Assembly (NCBI GenBank): GCA_041619555.1
Contig: JBFKDQ010000003.1
Location: 1 to 64,000 of the forward strand
Length of the DNA: 64,000 bases
Origin: Oceanococcus sp041619555
GTDB taxonomy: Bacteria > Pseudomonadota > Gammaproteobacteria > Nevskiales > Oceanococcaceae
Direction of reading: 5' to 3'
The translations under genes were made by a program, and so were the position numbers. Within the stretch, counting starts at the first letter, position 1. Each line of letters starts with the position of its first letter. The notes beneath the pieces were generated by a model. That model did no database searches. It saw only the letters and a program-made list of their open reading frames with translations, and had not been told where the DNA came from. Of the stretch, positions 25,382-34,171 are shown one piece after another.

Positions 25382-26179
25382 ATGCTGACTCATCCCGGAT
25401 TCGACCCGGTCGCCATCGCGCTCGGGCCGCTGAAGATCCACTGGTATGGCCTGTCCTACCTGGCTGGCTTCCTGCTGTTCTGGTGGATTCAGGTCAGGCG
25501 CATCCGGCTGCCGCACCTGCAGGCGGCGCGCTGGACCGCAGACGAGGTTTCGGATGTGCTGTTCACCGGGGTGATGGGGGTGATCCTCGGCGGTCGCTGC
25601 GGCTATGTTCTGTTCTACGGTTTCGATCAGTTCCTGCAGAACCCCCTGTATCTGTTCAAGGTCTGGGAAGGGGGCATGTCCTTCCACGGCGGCCTGATCG
25701 GCGTGCTGCTGGCGATGGCCTGGCATGCGCGCAAGTTCAAGCGGCGCTGGTGGGAAGTCACCGACTTCATCGCCGTCGGCGTGCCTGCCGGCCTGCTCAC
25801 CGGTCGGCTCGGCAATTTCGTCAATGCCGAATTGTGGGGACGCACCACCGATGTGCCCTGGGGCATGGTCTTTCCACTGGTCGGGCCAGAGCCTAGACAT
25901 CCTTCTCAATTGTATGAAGCAGGGCTGGAAGGCCTGTTGATGTTGCTGATCCTGCTCTGGTTCGCACACAAGCCCCGGCCGATGATGGCGGTGTCCGGGT
26001 TGTTCTTGGTGCTGTACGGACTGTTCCGCAGTTTCGTCGAATTTTTCCGCACGCCCGATGCCCATCTCGGTTTCCTGGCTTTCGACTGGTTGACCATGGG
26101 GCAACTGCTGTCCGCGCCCATGTGGATCGGTGGCGCGCTGATCATGTGGCTGGCATACCGCCGGACGAAGGCGAACTGA
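25382..26179 (+). CDS. lgt: Prolipoprotein diacylglyceryl transferase Lgt
   Basis: Lgt transfers diacylglycerol from phosphatidylglycerol to the lipobox Cys, the first step in making the many lipoproteins encoded in this window. The 265-residue membrane protein shows YGLSYLAGFLLFWW, GGRCGYVLFYG, the loop GMSFHGGLIG, and the signature GRLGNFVNAELWGR. About seven membrane segments are visible. One base separates its stop from the thyA ATG, the conserved lgt-thyA pairing. Confidence 0.95.
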   Translation: MLTHPGFDPVAIALGPLKIHWYGLSYLAGFLLFWWIQVRRIRLPHLQAARWTADEVSDVLFTGVMGVILGGRCGYVLFYGFDQFLQNPLYLFKVWEGGMSFHGGLIGVLLAMAWHARKFKRRWWEVTDFIAVGVPAGLLTGRLGNFVNAELWGRTTDVPWGMVFPLVGPEPRHPSQLYEAGLEGLLMLLILLWFAHKPRPMMAVSGLFLVLYGLFRSFVEFFRTPDAHLGFLAFDWLTMGQLLSAPMWIGGALIMWLAYRRTKAN

Positions 26180-26180
26180 G

Positions 26181-26972
26181 ATGCGCCAGTATCTTGATCT
26201 GATGCAGACCATCGTCGATACGGGGGCCGATAAAGCGGACCGGACCGGTACCGGCACGCGTTCGATATTCGGTGCCCAGATGCGCTTCGATCTAAGCCAG
26301 GGCTTTCCCCTGCTGACGACCAAGAAGCTGCATCTGCGTTCGATTATTCACGAACTGCTGTGGTTCCTTTCCGGCGACACGAATATTCGCTATCTGCGGG
26401 AGAACGGGGTCACGATCTGGGACGAATGGGCAGATGAAAACGGCGAACTCGGGCCGGTGTACGGGCATCAGTGGCGCGCCTGGCCGACCCCGGATGGCGG
26501 ACATGTCGACCAGATCCGCCAGGTGCTGGAGTCCTTGCAGAATAATCCCGATTCCCGGCGTCACATCGTCTGCGCCTGGAACGTGGCCGAGGTGCCTGCC
26601 ATGGCCCTGCCGCCTTGCCATCTGCTATTCCAGTTCTACGTCGCCAGGGGAAGGTTGAGTTGTCAGTTGTACCAGCGTTCCTGCGATTTCTTTCTGGGGG
26701 TGCCATTCAATATCGCCAGCTATGCCTTGCTGACGCACATGTTTGCCCAGCAATGCGGTCTCGAGGCGGGTGATTTCGTCTGGACCGGCGGCGATGTACA
26801 TCTCTATGCCAATCACCTGGAACAGGCACAGGAGCAATTGGCACGGCAGCCCCGTTCTCTGCCGCGGCTGTCCTTGCGCAAGGCTGCCAGCCTGTTTGAC
26901 TACCGCTTCGAGGACATCGAAATTCTCGACTATGCGCCGCATCCGCACATCAAGGCGCCGGTGGCCATCTAG
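26181..26972 (+). CDS. thyA: Thymidylate synthase ThyA
   Basis: ThyA makes dTMP from dUMP with methylene-tetrahydrofolate. The 263-residue product, the same size as E. coli ThyA, has the active-site Cys146 in ALPPCHLLFQF, the dUMP-binding block QRSCDFFLGVPFNIASYALL, and the N-terminal RTGTGTRSIFG. folA, which often follows, is absent here; the next gene is convergent. Confidence 0.97.
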   Translation: MRQYLDLMQTIVDTGADKADRTGTGTRSIFGAQMRFDLSQGFPLLTTKKLHLRSIIHELLWFLSGDTNIRYLRENGVTIWDEWADENGELGPVYGHQWRAWPTPDGGHVDQIRQVLESLQNNPDSRRHIVCAWNVAEVPAMALPPCHLLFQFYVARGRLSCQLYQRSCDFFLGVPFNIASYALLTHMFAQQCGLEAGDFVWTGGDVHLYANHLEQAQEQLARQPRSLPRLSLRKAASLFDYRFEDIEILDYAPHPHIKAPVAI

Positions 26973-26990
26973 AAGGACGGCTCGTCCGGG

Positions 26991-29900
26991 CTATGCCTTG
27001 TTGGGCTGTGAATCGGCGTAGGTTTGCTGCATTTCGATCAGATACGGCTGCATTTCCTTGCGATTTCTGGCCCAGATCGGCTCGCAGCGAGTTTGCAATT
27101 TGGCCTGCACGGCGGGGATGCGACGGACTGCGGCCAGTTCGAAACCATTGGCGATCGAGCAAGCCGACAGGCTGACAAAGGGCGAATCGAGCAGGGTCTG
27201 CAGACGCTGCAGAACCCCCGCCTCATCGCCGAGAATGGCGCGCACGATGAGGGCTTCGCGTAATCGGTCCGCACCTTCAAGCTGATCTCTGCTCAACGGA
27301 AATGCCTCCTCCACCGCGAGACTCAGCGCGATCGCTTCGGACTCCTGACCCAGCAAGGCCAATGCAATCGAGGTCGCACCGCGCCGTGCGGCACTGTCCG
27401 ATTCGCGGCGCCAGTCGAGCAGCTTCTGCAATGCACCTGCCGCCTCCTGTCCGATCTCGGCAGGCGGCGCCTGACCCACGTACAGGGCAAGTGCGACCCG
27501 AAGTTCATGGGGTGTTTTGCCATGGCCGGAGCCAATTTCGTCCTCGCCGGCCAAGTCCCGCGCAATCTGCCTGATCTTCTTGAAATCCCCGGCCCGCAGG
27601 GCGATTTCCAGATCGAACATCTGTCGGATGGCGGTGGCTTTGGTGCTGTCGCCGGCGGCGGCAATGCCGAGTTCGGCGAAACGCAGATCACCGGTGAGCA
27701 GATAGCCGTACATGGCGGACTTGGAGGCCGAGTGTTCATGGCCGGGCATCCGTCGGGCCGCCGCCTGCAGGATCTGCAAGGCCTCTGCGCCGCGGCCCTG
27801 ATGGGCGAGCAATTCCGCCTTGGTGCTGATCGGGACCATCGTGGACGGGTCGAGGTCGGCAATCTGATCAAGGATTTCGATGGCTTCGGCGGGACGCCCG
27901 ATCCGTCGCAACATGTAGGCATAGAAAAGCGCTGATTCGTGATTCTGCAGCAGGCTTTTGCGAAACGGGGCCAAAATGTCCACGCCGCTGGCGGGGTCAT
28001 GGTCAAGATAGTAGCGGCGCACGGCCCGCGCGGTGGCGAGTTTTACCGGCCGGGTTTCCAACTGTTCCAGGGCGCCGAGATGGCGGGCAATGAGAGCCTC
28101 GGAGGCTTCGCGTGAGGCGGCGGAAAACCAGTAGTCCCGCGCCGCCTTGAGCAGGGCGAGCAGATGGGCATCGACGAAAGCCGGGTCCAGGCGCAAGGCG
28201 AGCGTGAGCAGATCGTCGAACTGGCGAGAATCCTCCGCGTTGCTGAGGCCCTGCTTCCACAGGTTCAGGGCGGTGAGATAGGCCTCGTAGGCGGCATTGC
28301 TGGTCGTCGGTCCTTGGGACTCAGCGGCCAAATGCGTCGAACCCAGGGCTTTTGCCAGCGTGCTGGCGATGTTCTCCTGGACCGAAAAAAGTTCGCTGCG
28401 ATCACCCTGCAGCGCGCGTCCCCAGAGGGTTTCCCCGTTGCGGGTGTCGACGATCTGCAGGTTGACCCGCAGGGCTTCGCCAGCTTGTTGCACGGATCCC
28501 CGGATCAGTTTCTCCGCGTTGAGTTGTTCGCCGATGCGTTGCGCGGAAGCACCTTGCAGGCCGAGCGCGGCGATGTTCTGGCCGTGTACCAGACGCACAT
28601 CGGGAAGTTTCGCCAGGTCCGCGATCAGGGCATCCTGCAGACCGGCCATCACCGTCCTTGTCGATTCATCCAGGCCGAGCAGTTCAAAGGCCAAAATGGC
28701 GACTCGATCCCGCGCATCGGTCCGGTCCTGGGCGAGGAGGGCCGGTGCAGCGGCTTGCTGCGGCGTGGCGACGGGGGACCGCAGTTGCAGGGCGAGCAAG
28801 CCGGCCACCGAGAGCATCAGGATCGCAAGCAGCGTTACTGCCAGCCGCCGGTCCGGCCTGGCATCCGGGGTGGGGCGCTGCCCCACCCCGGGCCTGTCCT
28901 GGCCGCTGTCCGCTTCCCATCGACGGATCATGTGGGCAAGTGCGGCCATGTCGGCAATCCGGCGTGAGGGTTTGCCGGCACAGGCCGCGGCAATGATTTC
29001 CCGCAAGCCCGGGTCCTGGACATCTTCTTCCCAGTCGGCTGCCATCGCCTGGTTCAGATCACCGGTGACCAGTTGATAGAGCAGGATGCCGACCGCATAA
29101 ACATCCGATTTTTCTGAAAATACGCCGCCCTTGAGGACTTCTGGCGCCATGTAGGCGGGCGTTCCGCTGGTCGAGGTTTCGGATTGAACGGTCTGGGTAA
29201 AACCCATGATGGTGACGCCGGCCTGCTCCAGGCGATCACGGCTCCTGATCGTGCCACTGCCAAAGTCGCACAGCAGCAGTCGCGGCTCGTCACCGGCCTT
29301 GTCGACCAACAAGTTGCCGGGTTTGATGTCCTTGTGCATCACGCCGAGCGCATGTGCTTTGGCCAGAGATTCGGCGGCTTCGGCGGCGATGCGACAACGA
29401 CGAGGCATCGGCAGTGCCTGGACGCCACCCTGCGCGGCGAGCCAGTCCGCAAGACTGCCGTGCTCGTACCACGGCATCTGGATCCAGGCCAGCTTCGTAT
29501 CAAACTGCCATTCCAGCAATGGCACCAGCGGCGCATCCTGGCCAAGTTCGGCGCGCAAGACCTTGTTCAGGGTGACCTCGCGCTTCAAGGACCGTTTCGC
29601 CCGCTCATTGAGTGCCAGCTTGACGACGCGAAACTCGCCGCTCTGCCGGTGTCTGATTCGCCATAACTCATTCGCAGGCCGAGTCTGCAGCCTCTGATCC
29701 AAGATCCAGTTGGTGGCGCCCGGCAAAGCGCTACCGGCTTCCAGATCGAGCCGCGTGCCCGGATCATCGTGACCAAGGATTTCAATCGGGACATCGATTC
29801 GATAACCGTAACCATGGACGGTGCGCAGCATGCTCCGGTCTTCATCGCCCAGGACTTCACGGACCCGCCGGATGGCCTGCACCAGCACGCCGTCAGTCAC

Positions 29901-30113
29901 CACGCGACTGGGCCAGACGGTCTCGAATAATTCCTGTCGGGTGACCAGTTCACCTTCGGCGCGCAACAGGCAGAGCAGCACTTCCAGTGGTTTCGGTTCA
30001 AGCTGTACGCTTTCGCCGTTGACTTTGAGCTCATGAATGCGTTCATTGTACTCGGCGTTGGCAAAGCGCCAGCGAACCGGGTTGTCCTGAGGGACTCCTT
30101 CCTTGCTATCCAT
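26991..30113 (-). CDS. Winged-helix DNA-binding / Ser-Thr kinase / TPR membrane protein
   Basis: The product has 1040 residues. An OmpR/CadC-type winged helix (about 15-108; TRQELFETVWPSR, LRTVHGYGYRI) is followed by a Ser/Thr kinase domain (about 135-395) with Lys165, HKDIKPGN (260-267, Asp262), DFG (283-285) and APE (323-325). The Gly-rich ATP loop is not recognisable and the catalytic His-Arg-Asp reads HKD. One membrane helix (423-443) precedes a FlgO/TolB-like domain (about 465-600) and TPR repeats to the end. The DNA-binding and kinase parts should face the cytoplasm and the TPR part the periplasm. The target genes and phosphorylation substrates are unknown. An in-frame extension upstream of the ATG has no family similarity. 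Confidence 0.85.
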   Translation of the reverse strand: MDSKEGVPQDNPVRWRFANAEYNERIHELKVNGESVQLEPKPLEVLLCLLRAEGELVTRQELFETVWPSRVVTDGVLVQAIRRVREVLGDEDRSMLRTVHGYGYRIDVPIEILGHDDPGTRLDLEAGSALPGATNWILDQRLQTRPANELWRIRHRQSGEFRVVKLALNERAKRSLKREVTLNKVLRAELGQDAPLVPLLEWQFDTKLAWIQMPWYEHGSLADWLAAQGGVQALPMPRRCRIAAEAAESLAKAHALGVMHKDIKPGNLLVDKAGDEPRLLLCDFGSGTIRSRDRLEQAGVTIMGFTQTVQSETSTSGTPAYMAPEVLKGGVFSEKSDVYAVGILLYQLVTGDLNQAMAADWEEDVQDPGLREIIAAACAGKPSRRIADMAALAHMIRRWEADSGQDRPGVGQRPTPDARPDRRLAVTLLAILMLSVAGLLALQLRSPVATPQQAAAPALLAQDRTDARDRVAILAFELLGLDESTRTVMAGLQDALIADLAKLPDVRLVHGQNIAALGLQGASAQRIGEQLNAEKLIRGSVQQAGEALRVNLQIVDTRNGETLWGRALQGDRSELFSVQENIASTLAKALGSTHLAAESQGPTTSNAAYEAYLTALNLWKQGLSNAEDSRQFDDLLTLALRLDPAFVDAHLLALLKAARDYWFSAASREASEALIARHLGALEQLETRPVKLATARAVRRYYLDHDPASGVDILAPFRKSLLQNHESALFYAYMLRRIGRPAEAIEILDQIADLDPSTMVPISTKAELLAHQGRGAEALQILQAAARRMPGHEHSASKSAMYGYLLTGDLRFAELGIAAAGDSTKATAIRQMFDLEIALRAGDFKKIRQIARDLAGEDEIGSGHGKTPHELRVALALYVGQAPPAEIGQEAAGALQKLLDWRRESDSAARRGATSIALALLGQESEAIALSLAVEEAFPLSRDQLEGADRLREALIVRAILGDEAGVLQRLQTLLDSPFVSLSACSIANGFELAAVRRIPAVQAKLQTRCEPIWARNRKEMQPYLIEMQQTYADSQPNKA
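28864..28890. repeat. Perfect 12-bp inverted repeat inside the kinase gene
   Basis: CCGGGGTGGGGC (28864-28875) and GCCCCACCCCGG (28879-28890) are separated by GCT. The palindrome lies in the part of the kinase gene coding for the Pro/Arg/Asp-rich linker just before the membrane helix. It would make a very stable RNA hairpin within the message. Confidence 0.75.
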
Positions 30114-30236
30114 GGTGGTTTTGGCGCATGTGTCCGGTCCTGCGGAACTCTCCCGCATTGTACCCAAGCCAAAGGTCAGGGGGCCGGATGTGGCGAGTTT
30201 CACGGGCGCTGAATCCGCCAATGGCACAAGCAATTC

Positions 30237-30515
30237 CTAGCGCAGGTCCGCCGATGCAGTGTGTGCGCGCTGCGGGACCGGCATGGCGCTGGCGAGGATG
30301 GTGCTGCCCTGCAGTTCCGGCAGGACCAGATGCCCGGCCACCGGGATGGTCTCAATCAGCGATGCGCGAATCCGGGCCAGCGCCAGATTGCCCTGATCGG
30401 CGATCGCCATGCCCACTTCCGGGGCCCGATATTCGGTGTGGTCTTCGGCAGCCAGTGCAGTGAAATTCAAGCAGCAGATGAGGACGCCGGCGGACAGGGT
30501 GCGTAGATCAGGCAT
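30237..30515 (-). CDS. Small secreted protein of unknown function
   Basis: I do not recognise this 92-residue protein. It has a clear signal peptide (hydrophobic residues 8-22, ending ALA before AEDHTEYR) and a mature part of about 69 residues without Cys. The start is well supported: AGGAGG lies eight bases upstream, and the GGAGG-CT-CCTCC palindrome could partly mask the ribosome-binding site. It is the first gene before the winged-helix/kinase/TPR gene in the same direction, 123 bases away. A role as partner or ligand of that protein's periplasmic region is speculation. Confidence 0.55.
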   Translation of the reverse strand: MPDLRTLSAGVLICCLNFTALAAEDHTEYRAPEVGMAIADQGNLALARIRASLIETIPVAGHLVLPELQGSTILASAMPVPQRAHTASADLR

Positions 30516-30906
30516 GGGAGGAGCCTCCTGGGGATGGTGGTGTGTGTCGTCTTGCGGTTCATTGCGGAACCGATGAGACGCTTGCATCATCCAGGGCGGC
30601 AGGATCAGGCGCTTTAGAGATAGATGAAAATTTTATGAAGATTTTGTTAGTGCGCTGGATCTTGTTGAATAAATAGAAAAAATAATTGCATTCTGGCCTG
30701 GGCTCACGAGCTTTTCCGATGCCCGGCTGGCCGCGCAGGTGTGGCCGCAAGCCGTTCAGGCCAGCGGCCGGCCGGAACTCACAGATCGGACGCATCGCGG
30801 GCTCTGGCGTAAATCCATGAATCCGTCCATCCGCCCGGTCATTGCAGTCCGGGCTATGAGGCAAAAAAAAGGCGCCGTTGCGGCGCCTTTTTCTGGACTG
30901 GTTGAT
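30516..30906. other. 391-base intergenic region, partly A+T-rich
   Basis: About 85 bases near 30608-30692 are strikingly A+T-rich against the G+C-rich surroundings (ATGAAAATTTTATGAAGATT, GAATAAATAGAAAAAATAAT). On the minus strand this lies upstream of the small secreted protein and the kinase gene, so it probably contains their promoter; a weak TTCAAC-N17-CAAAAT pair is visible. I see no coding sequence. The terminator at 30863-30892 is listed separately. Confidence 0.5.
30863..30892 (-). terminator. Rho-independent terminator of the subtilase gene
   Basis: GGCGCCG and CGGCGCC pair around TTG (30871-30887), with eight A on the left (U-run on the minus strand) and five T on the right. It lies 15 bases past the protease stop and could act in both directions. 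Confidence 0.88.
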
Positions 30907-33873
30907 TCAGGCGCGTGCGCGTCGCCAGGCCCAGCCCGCCAGGCCCAGCAGCAGGTAGAACCCCAGCGCGCCGCCTCGCGTTGTGATGTCGCTGAGTGTC
31001 GCGCGCTGTGGGGTCAGCGGGAAACGGCTGATCGCAGAAGGGGTTTGATTGCGAAATACCCGCGCCACGACCTGCGTATCCGGCGCGGATGGCAACACCG
31101 CGGTAAAGGCGCCGGTCTTCGCATCCGCCGCGGCCCAGATGGCTTCGGCAAAGCTCTCATCGGTAGCCAGTTGCACCGCGACATTGACAGGATTGAAGCC
31201 CGCGTTACCCAGTTCGGTGTCCGGGCCGAGGTCCGGCAGCGCCACGCGGCCGCGCACCTGGGTTGCCGTCGGCGTGGTGTCCACCGCATCGATGACGACG
31301 CCAAATGGCAAGGCCATCGGATCGGCCGGGTTGGGCGTGATCACCACTTCGGAGGCGTGCTCGTCCTCAAATCCGTAGGCCCATTCGGTCTGGCCGGTCA
31401 GGGTGAAATGCACGCCCAGGCGTTCGCCGGGCAGGGCCAGCCTGTCGGTGACGAAGGAGAACGAGAAGCTGCTCCAGTTCAGCGGGGTGGTGAGATTCTG
31501 CGCCGGTGCGGAGCGTCCGATGACGCGGTCAGAGGCGCTGATGAGCGCTTCCATCTGCACCGGGCCGGCGGCGGCGGTCTGCACATACACGGTGATGTCG
31601 ACCTGTGAACCAGCGGGCAGCACGGCGGGCAGTTCATCATCGGCAGCGAAGACCCCTTTGGGACGGAAGCCGGCCACCGTGCTGGTGATGCGCGAATCGA
31701 AGCAGGGTTCCAGGTCGCCGGGGATATTTGGCCGTTGGCTCATGAACTGCTGGTGGTCTTCTTCCGTTGCGGTCTGCGGCAGGCCACAGGGCTCGGCTTC
31801 CCGGTAGGGTTCCACCGCGAGGGTGCGATGCAGTTCATAACGCAGTGGCGTGCTGAGGGGCTGTGCCAGTGGCACCTCGCCGATCGCGCCACTGTAGGGC
31901 ACGAAGGGTGCGGCATTGGTGAGGCTGCCATGACCTTCGAAGTCGGGGTGACTGGCGACATCTTCGGCGCAAGTGTCGGCGGCGCCGTCACCATTGCGGT
32001 CGTAGCTGCCATACAGCACATCACGCAGGGCGCAATCTTCGGCGAAGAAGGCATCCACGGTGCTGCGGTCCGGCAGGGGCGCCCGGCCCAGCAGGACTTC
32101 CAGTGCCCGTGCCGCGGCGTTCGGCGTGGTCGCGCCGTATCCTTCAAAGGGGTAGCGATCCGCCGAGCTGGCGTTGACCGGATACGGGTAGATGGAGGTG
32201 CGTGCGTCCAGTGGCGCGGCGGTTTTCAAAACGACCGCGCGCAGTTCTCGCCGGGTCAGCTTGCCATCGGCCAGGTAAGGACTGCCTGGAATCGGCAGGC
32301 CTTCGGCGATGATCTGACCGGCGCGGACGCCGGTTGTCGGATCCCCAAGGGCTTGGCGCACCCCCCGCAGCACGGTGCCGAATACGCCGGCGGTATAAGG
32401 CGAGGCGGCCGATGTGCCGCTGTGGGCACAGACGCTGTCGACCCCGGTCCGGCAGGCCGATGGCAACCAGCCATCACCCCAGGATGAGACATGGGCGGGA
32501 GTGCCTTCACCGACGATGGCGCCGGACGTATCGCGGCGCAGGGCGCCGACCAGAATGGTCCAGGCAGGGCCATTCATGTCCGAACCATAGGTTTCATTGG
32601 TGACGACAAAGGCGTTGCCAACCCCGTTGCCGGCAGAAAACATCACCGTCACCCCGCGTTCCACCGCGTCCTTGGAAGGCGGGTCGATGAGCAAATCCAG
32701 CGGGTCATTGAGCGCCGTCACGCCGAGCGGGACGTTGCCGGTGTAGCCGTGGCTGTGGGTGGTGATTTCGGCAAAGGGCTCGCTGTACACATCCTGATCG
32801 TCCAGGGTGTCAACGATATGGATCAGACAGGTGGGGCAATAGCCATACCGATTGCCGACGGCGACACCGGCCGAGCCGGAACCATGGCCATTGTTGTCGA
32901 GGATCAGGTCGGCGGGCGGGTCGTCATAGCCGCCGTTGCTGCGGGCGCCGATGATCTTGGTGCCTGGAATCCAGTACAGCAGGCCCTGCTGGACTCGGCC
33001 AAACTGCCCGCTGGCGGGGACATGCCACAATTCCTGATCCTGCTCCGGGTAGTACTCACCATTGAGGGTGAGGGGAATCGGGCGTGCCCGGCACGGATAG
33101 TTGGCGATGTACTCGCAGGGATGGCGGGTGAAGTTGTTGGTCAGTTCCAGTACCCGCGGGTCCGGGTAGGTGGCGGCCGAGAATTCGGAGTGATAGGGAT
33201 TGATGCCTGAGTCCGACATGCCGATGATGGTCAGCGGCACCACCATGTCGCGCATTTCCTCGGCGCGGCCGACATAGACCGAAGTCATCTGCTGCGCCTC
33301 AATGCCATCGGCATCGGTCACCAGCAGCCGGACGAGATGATGGCCGGGCGGCAGATCCACCTGCGCCTGCAGGCCCTGGGCATCGGGGCGGCCGTCGCGG
33401 TCAAGATCCCAGGCCACTTGATAGGGTGCTCGGCCGCCTTCGATTTCGGCCTTGAGCTGCTGTTCGGAACCGTCAATGAACTGATAGATGCCACCTGCGC
33501 TCACCTGGAGAGCTGGCACGGGCGATGCGCCGGGCACCACGAAATTGACGGTATCGCTGGCCTGCTGGCCCTGCATGTCGGTGATGGTCAGCTGCGCTTG
33601 ATACCGGCCTGCCGCCAGAGCACGCGCGTCCAGCCGCGCGGCGAACTGTTCGGCATTGCGCACTTCGGCGCCCTCGACCGACCAGCGAAAGCGATACGGC
33701 GCCGCGCCACCCCAGCCTGAGCCCAGCAGCACCACAAAGCCGTCCTGAACTTCCGGACTGCTGCCGGCATCGGCAACCAGCGGGGGGGTGGCGTGGGCGG
33801 ATAGCGCGAGGCTGCCTGCCAGCAGCAGGCTCCCCGGGACCAGGAGGCGAGACCAGCGGCCTTTGCAATACAT
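30907..33873 (-). CDS. Secreted S8 (subtilisin-like) protease with Ig/PKD-like domains and a GlyGly-CTERM-like tail
   Basis: The 988-residue product has a signal peptide (about 1-28), two Ig/PKD-like domains (about 32-203) and a subtilase domain with Asp221 (IGMSDSGIN), His330 (NNGHGSGSAG), oxyanion Asn416 (SAGNG) and Ser488 (HSGTSAASP). The middle and C-terminal parts are beta-rich. The last 23 residues consist of Arg-Gly-Gly, a hydrophobic stretch and WRRARA, the layout of the GlyGly-CTERM sorting signal processed by rhombosortase. The protein is therefore probably exported and then released or lipid-anchored at the surface. The ATG at 33873 begins the signal peptide directly; an upstream extension is unlikely. 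Confidence 0.88.
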   Translation of the reverse strand: MYCKGRWSRLLVPGSLLLAGSLALSAHATPPLVADAGSSPEVQDGFVVLLGSGWGGAAPYRFRWSVEGAEVRNAEQFAARLDARALAAGRYQAQLTITDMQGQQASDTVNFVVPGASPVPALQVSAGGIYQFIDGSEQQLKAEIEGGRAPYQVAWDLDRDGRPDAQGLQAQVDLPPGHHLVRLLVTDADGIEAQQMTSVYVGRAEEMRDMVVPLTIIGMSDSGINPYHSEFSAATYPDPRVLELTNNFTRHPCEYIANYPCRARPIPLTLNGEYYPEQDQELWHVPASGQFGRVQQGLLYWIPGTKIIGARSNGGYDDPPADLILDNNGHGSGSAGVAVGNRYGYCPTCLIHIVDTLDDQDVYSEPFAEITTHSHGYTGNVPLGVTALNDPLDLLIDPPSKDAVERGVTVMFSAGNGVGNAFVVTNETYGSDMNGPAWTILVGALRRDTSGAIVGEGTPAHVSSWGDGWLPSACRTGVDSVCAHSGTSAASPYTAGVFGTVLRGVRQALGDPTTGVRAGQIIAEGLPIPGSPYLADGKLTRRELRAVVLKTAAPLDARTSIYPYPVNASSADRYPFEGYGATTPNAAARALEVLLGRAPLPDRSTVDAFFAEDCALRDVLYGSYDRNGDGAADTCAEDVASHPDFEGHGSLTNAAPFVPYSGAIGEVPLAQPLSTPLRYELHRTLAVEPYREAEPCGLPQTATEEDHQQFMSQRPNIPGDLEPCFDSRITSTVAGFRPKGVFAADDELPAVLPAGSQVDITVYVQTAAAGPVQMEALISASDRVIGRSAPAQNLTTPLNWSSFSFSFVTDRLALPGERLGVHFTLTGQTEWAYGFEDEHASEVVITPNPADPMALPFGVVIDAVDTTPTATQVRGRVALPDLGPDTELGNAGFNPVNVAVQLATDESFAEAIWAAADAKTGAFTAVLPSAPDTQVVARVFRNQTPSAISRFPLTPQRATLSDITTRGGALGFYLLLGLAGWAWRRARA

Positions 33874-34171
33874 GTGATGTACCCGATTGACGTGTGTGTA
33901 TTTGATGTGGCGCTCTGGCGATCGATGACCAAGGCCAGAACCCTTACACACGCGCAAGGGCGACGAAATGTTCCGCTTGCACTTCGCGGGCGGTCTGCCT
34001 TGAGGCCGTCACCGCCCGTTCAGCATCCAGCGCTCATGGTCCTCCCGGGGCAGGGATGCCGATGGCCTGTTTTCCTCCGTGCCTGCTCCACGAGGGCCGA
34101 GCAGCAGGCACCGCCCATTTTTAGACTGCGGCGGCCGGTCGCAAGGCGCGCCAACCCTGCGGCGATCAATT
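33874..34171. other. 298-base intergenic region between two minus-strand genes
   Basis: The region presumably contains the promoter of the subtilase gene. I see no convincing coding frame, no terminator with a T-run, and no clear promoter hexamers. Confidence 0.5.

Noticed and set aside
30559..30864. A 101-residue open frame on the minus strand in the intergenic region
   Set aside because: It crosses the A+T-rich promoter-like stretch and the frame has no signal, motif or ribosome-binding site; composition is unlike its neighbours.
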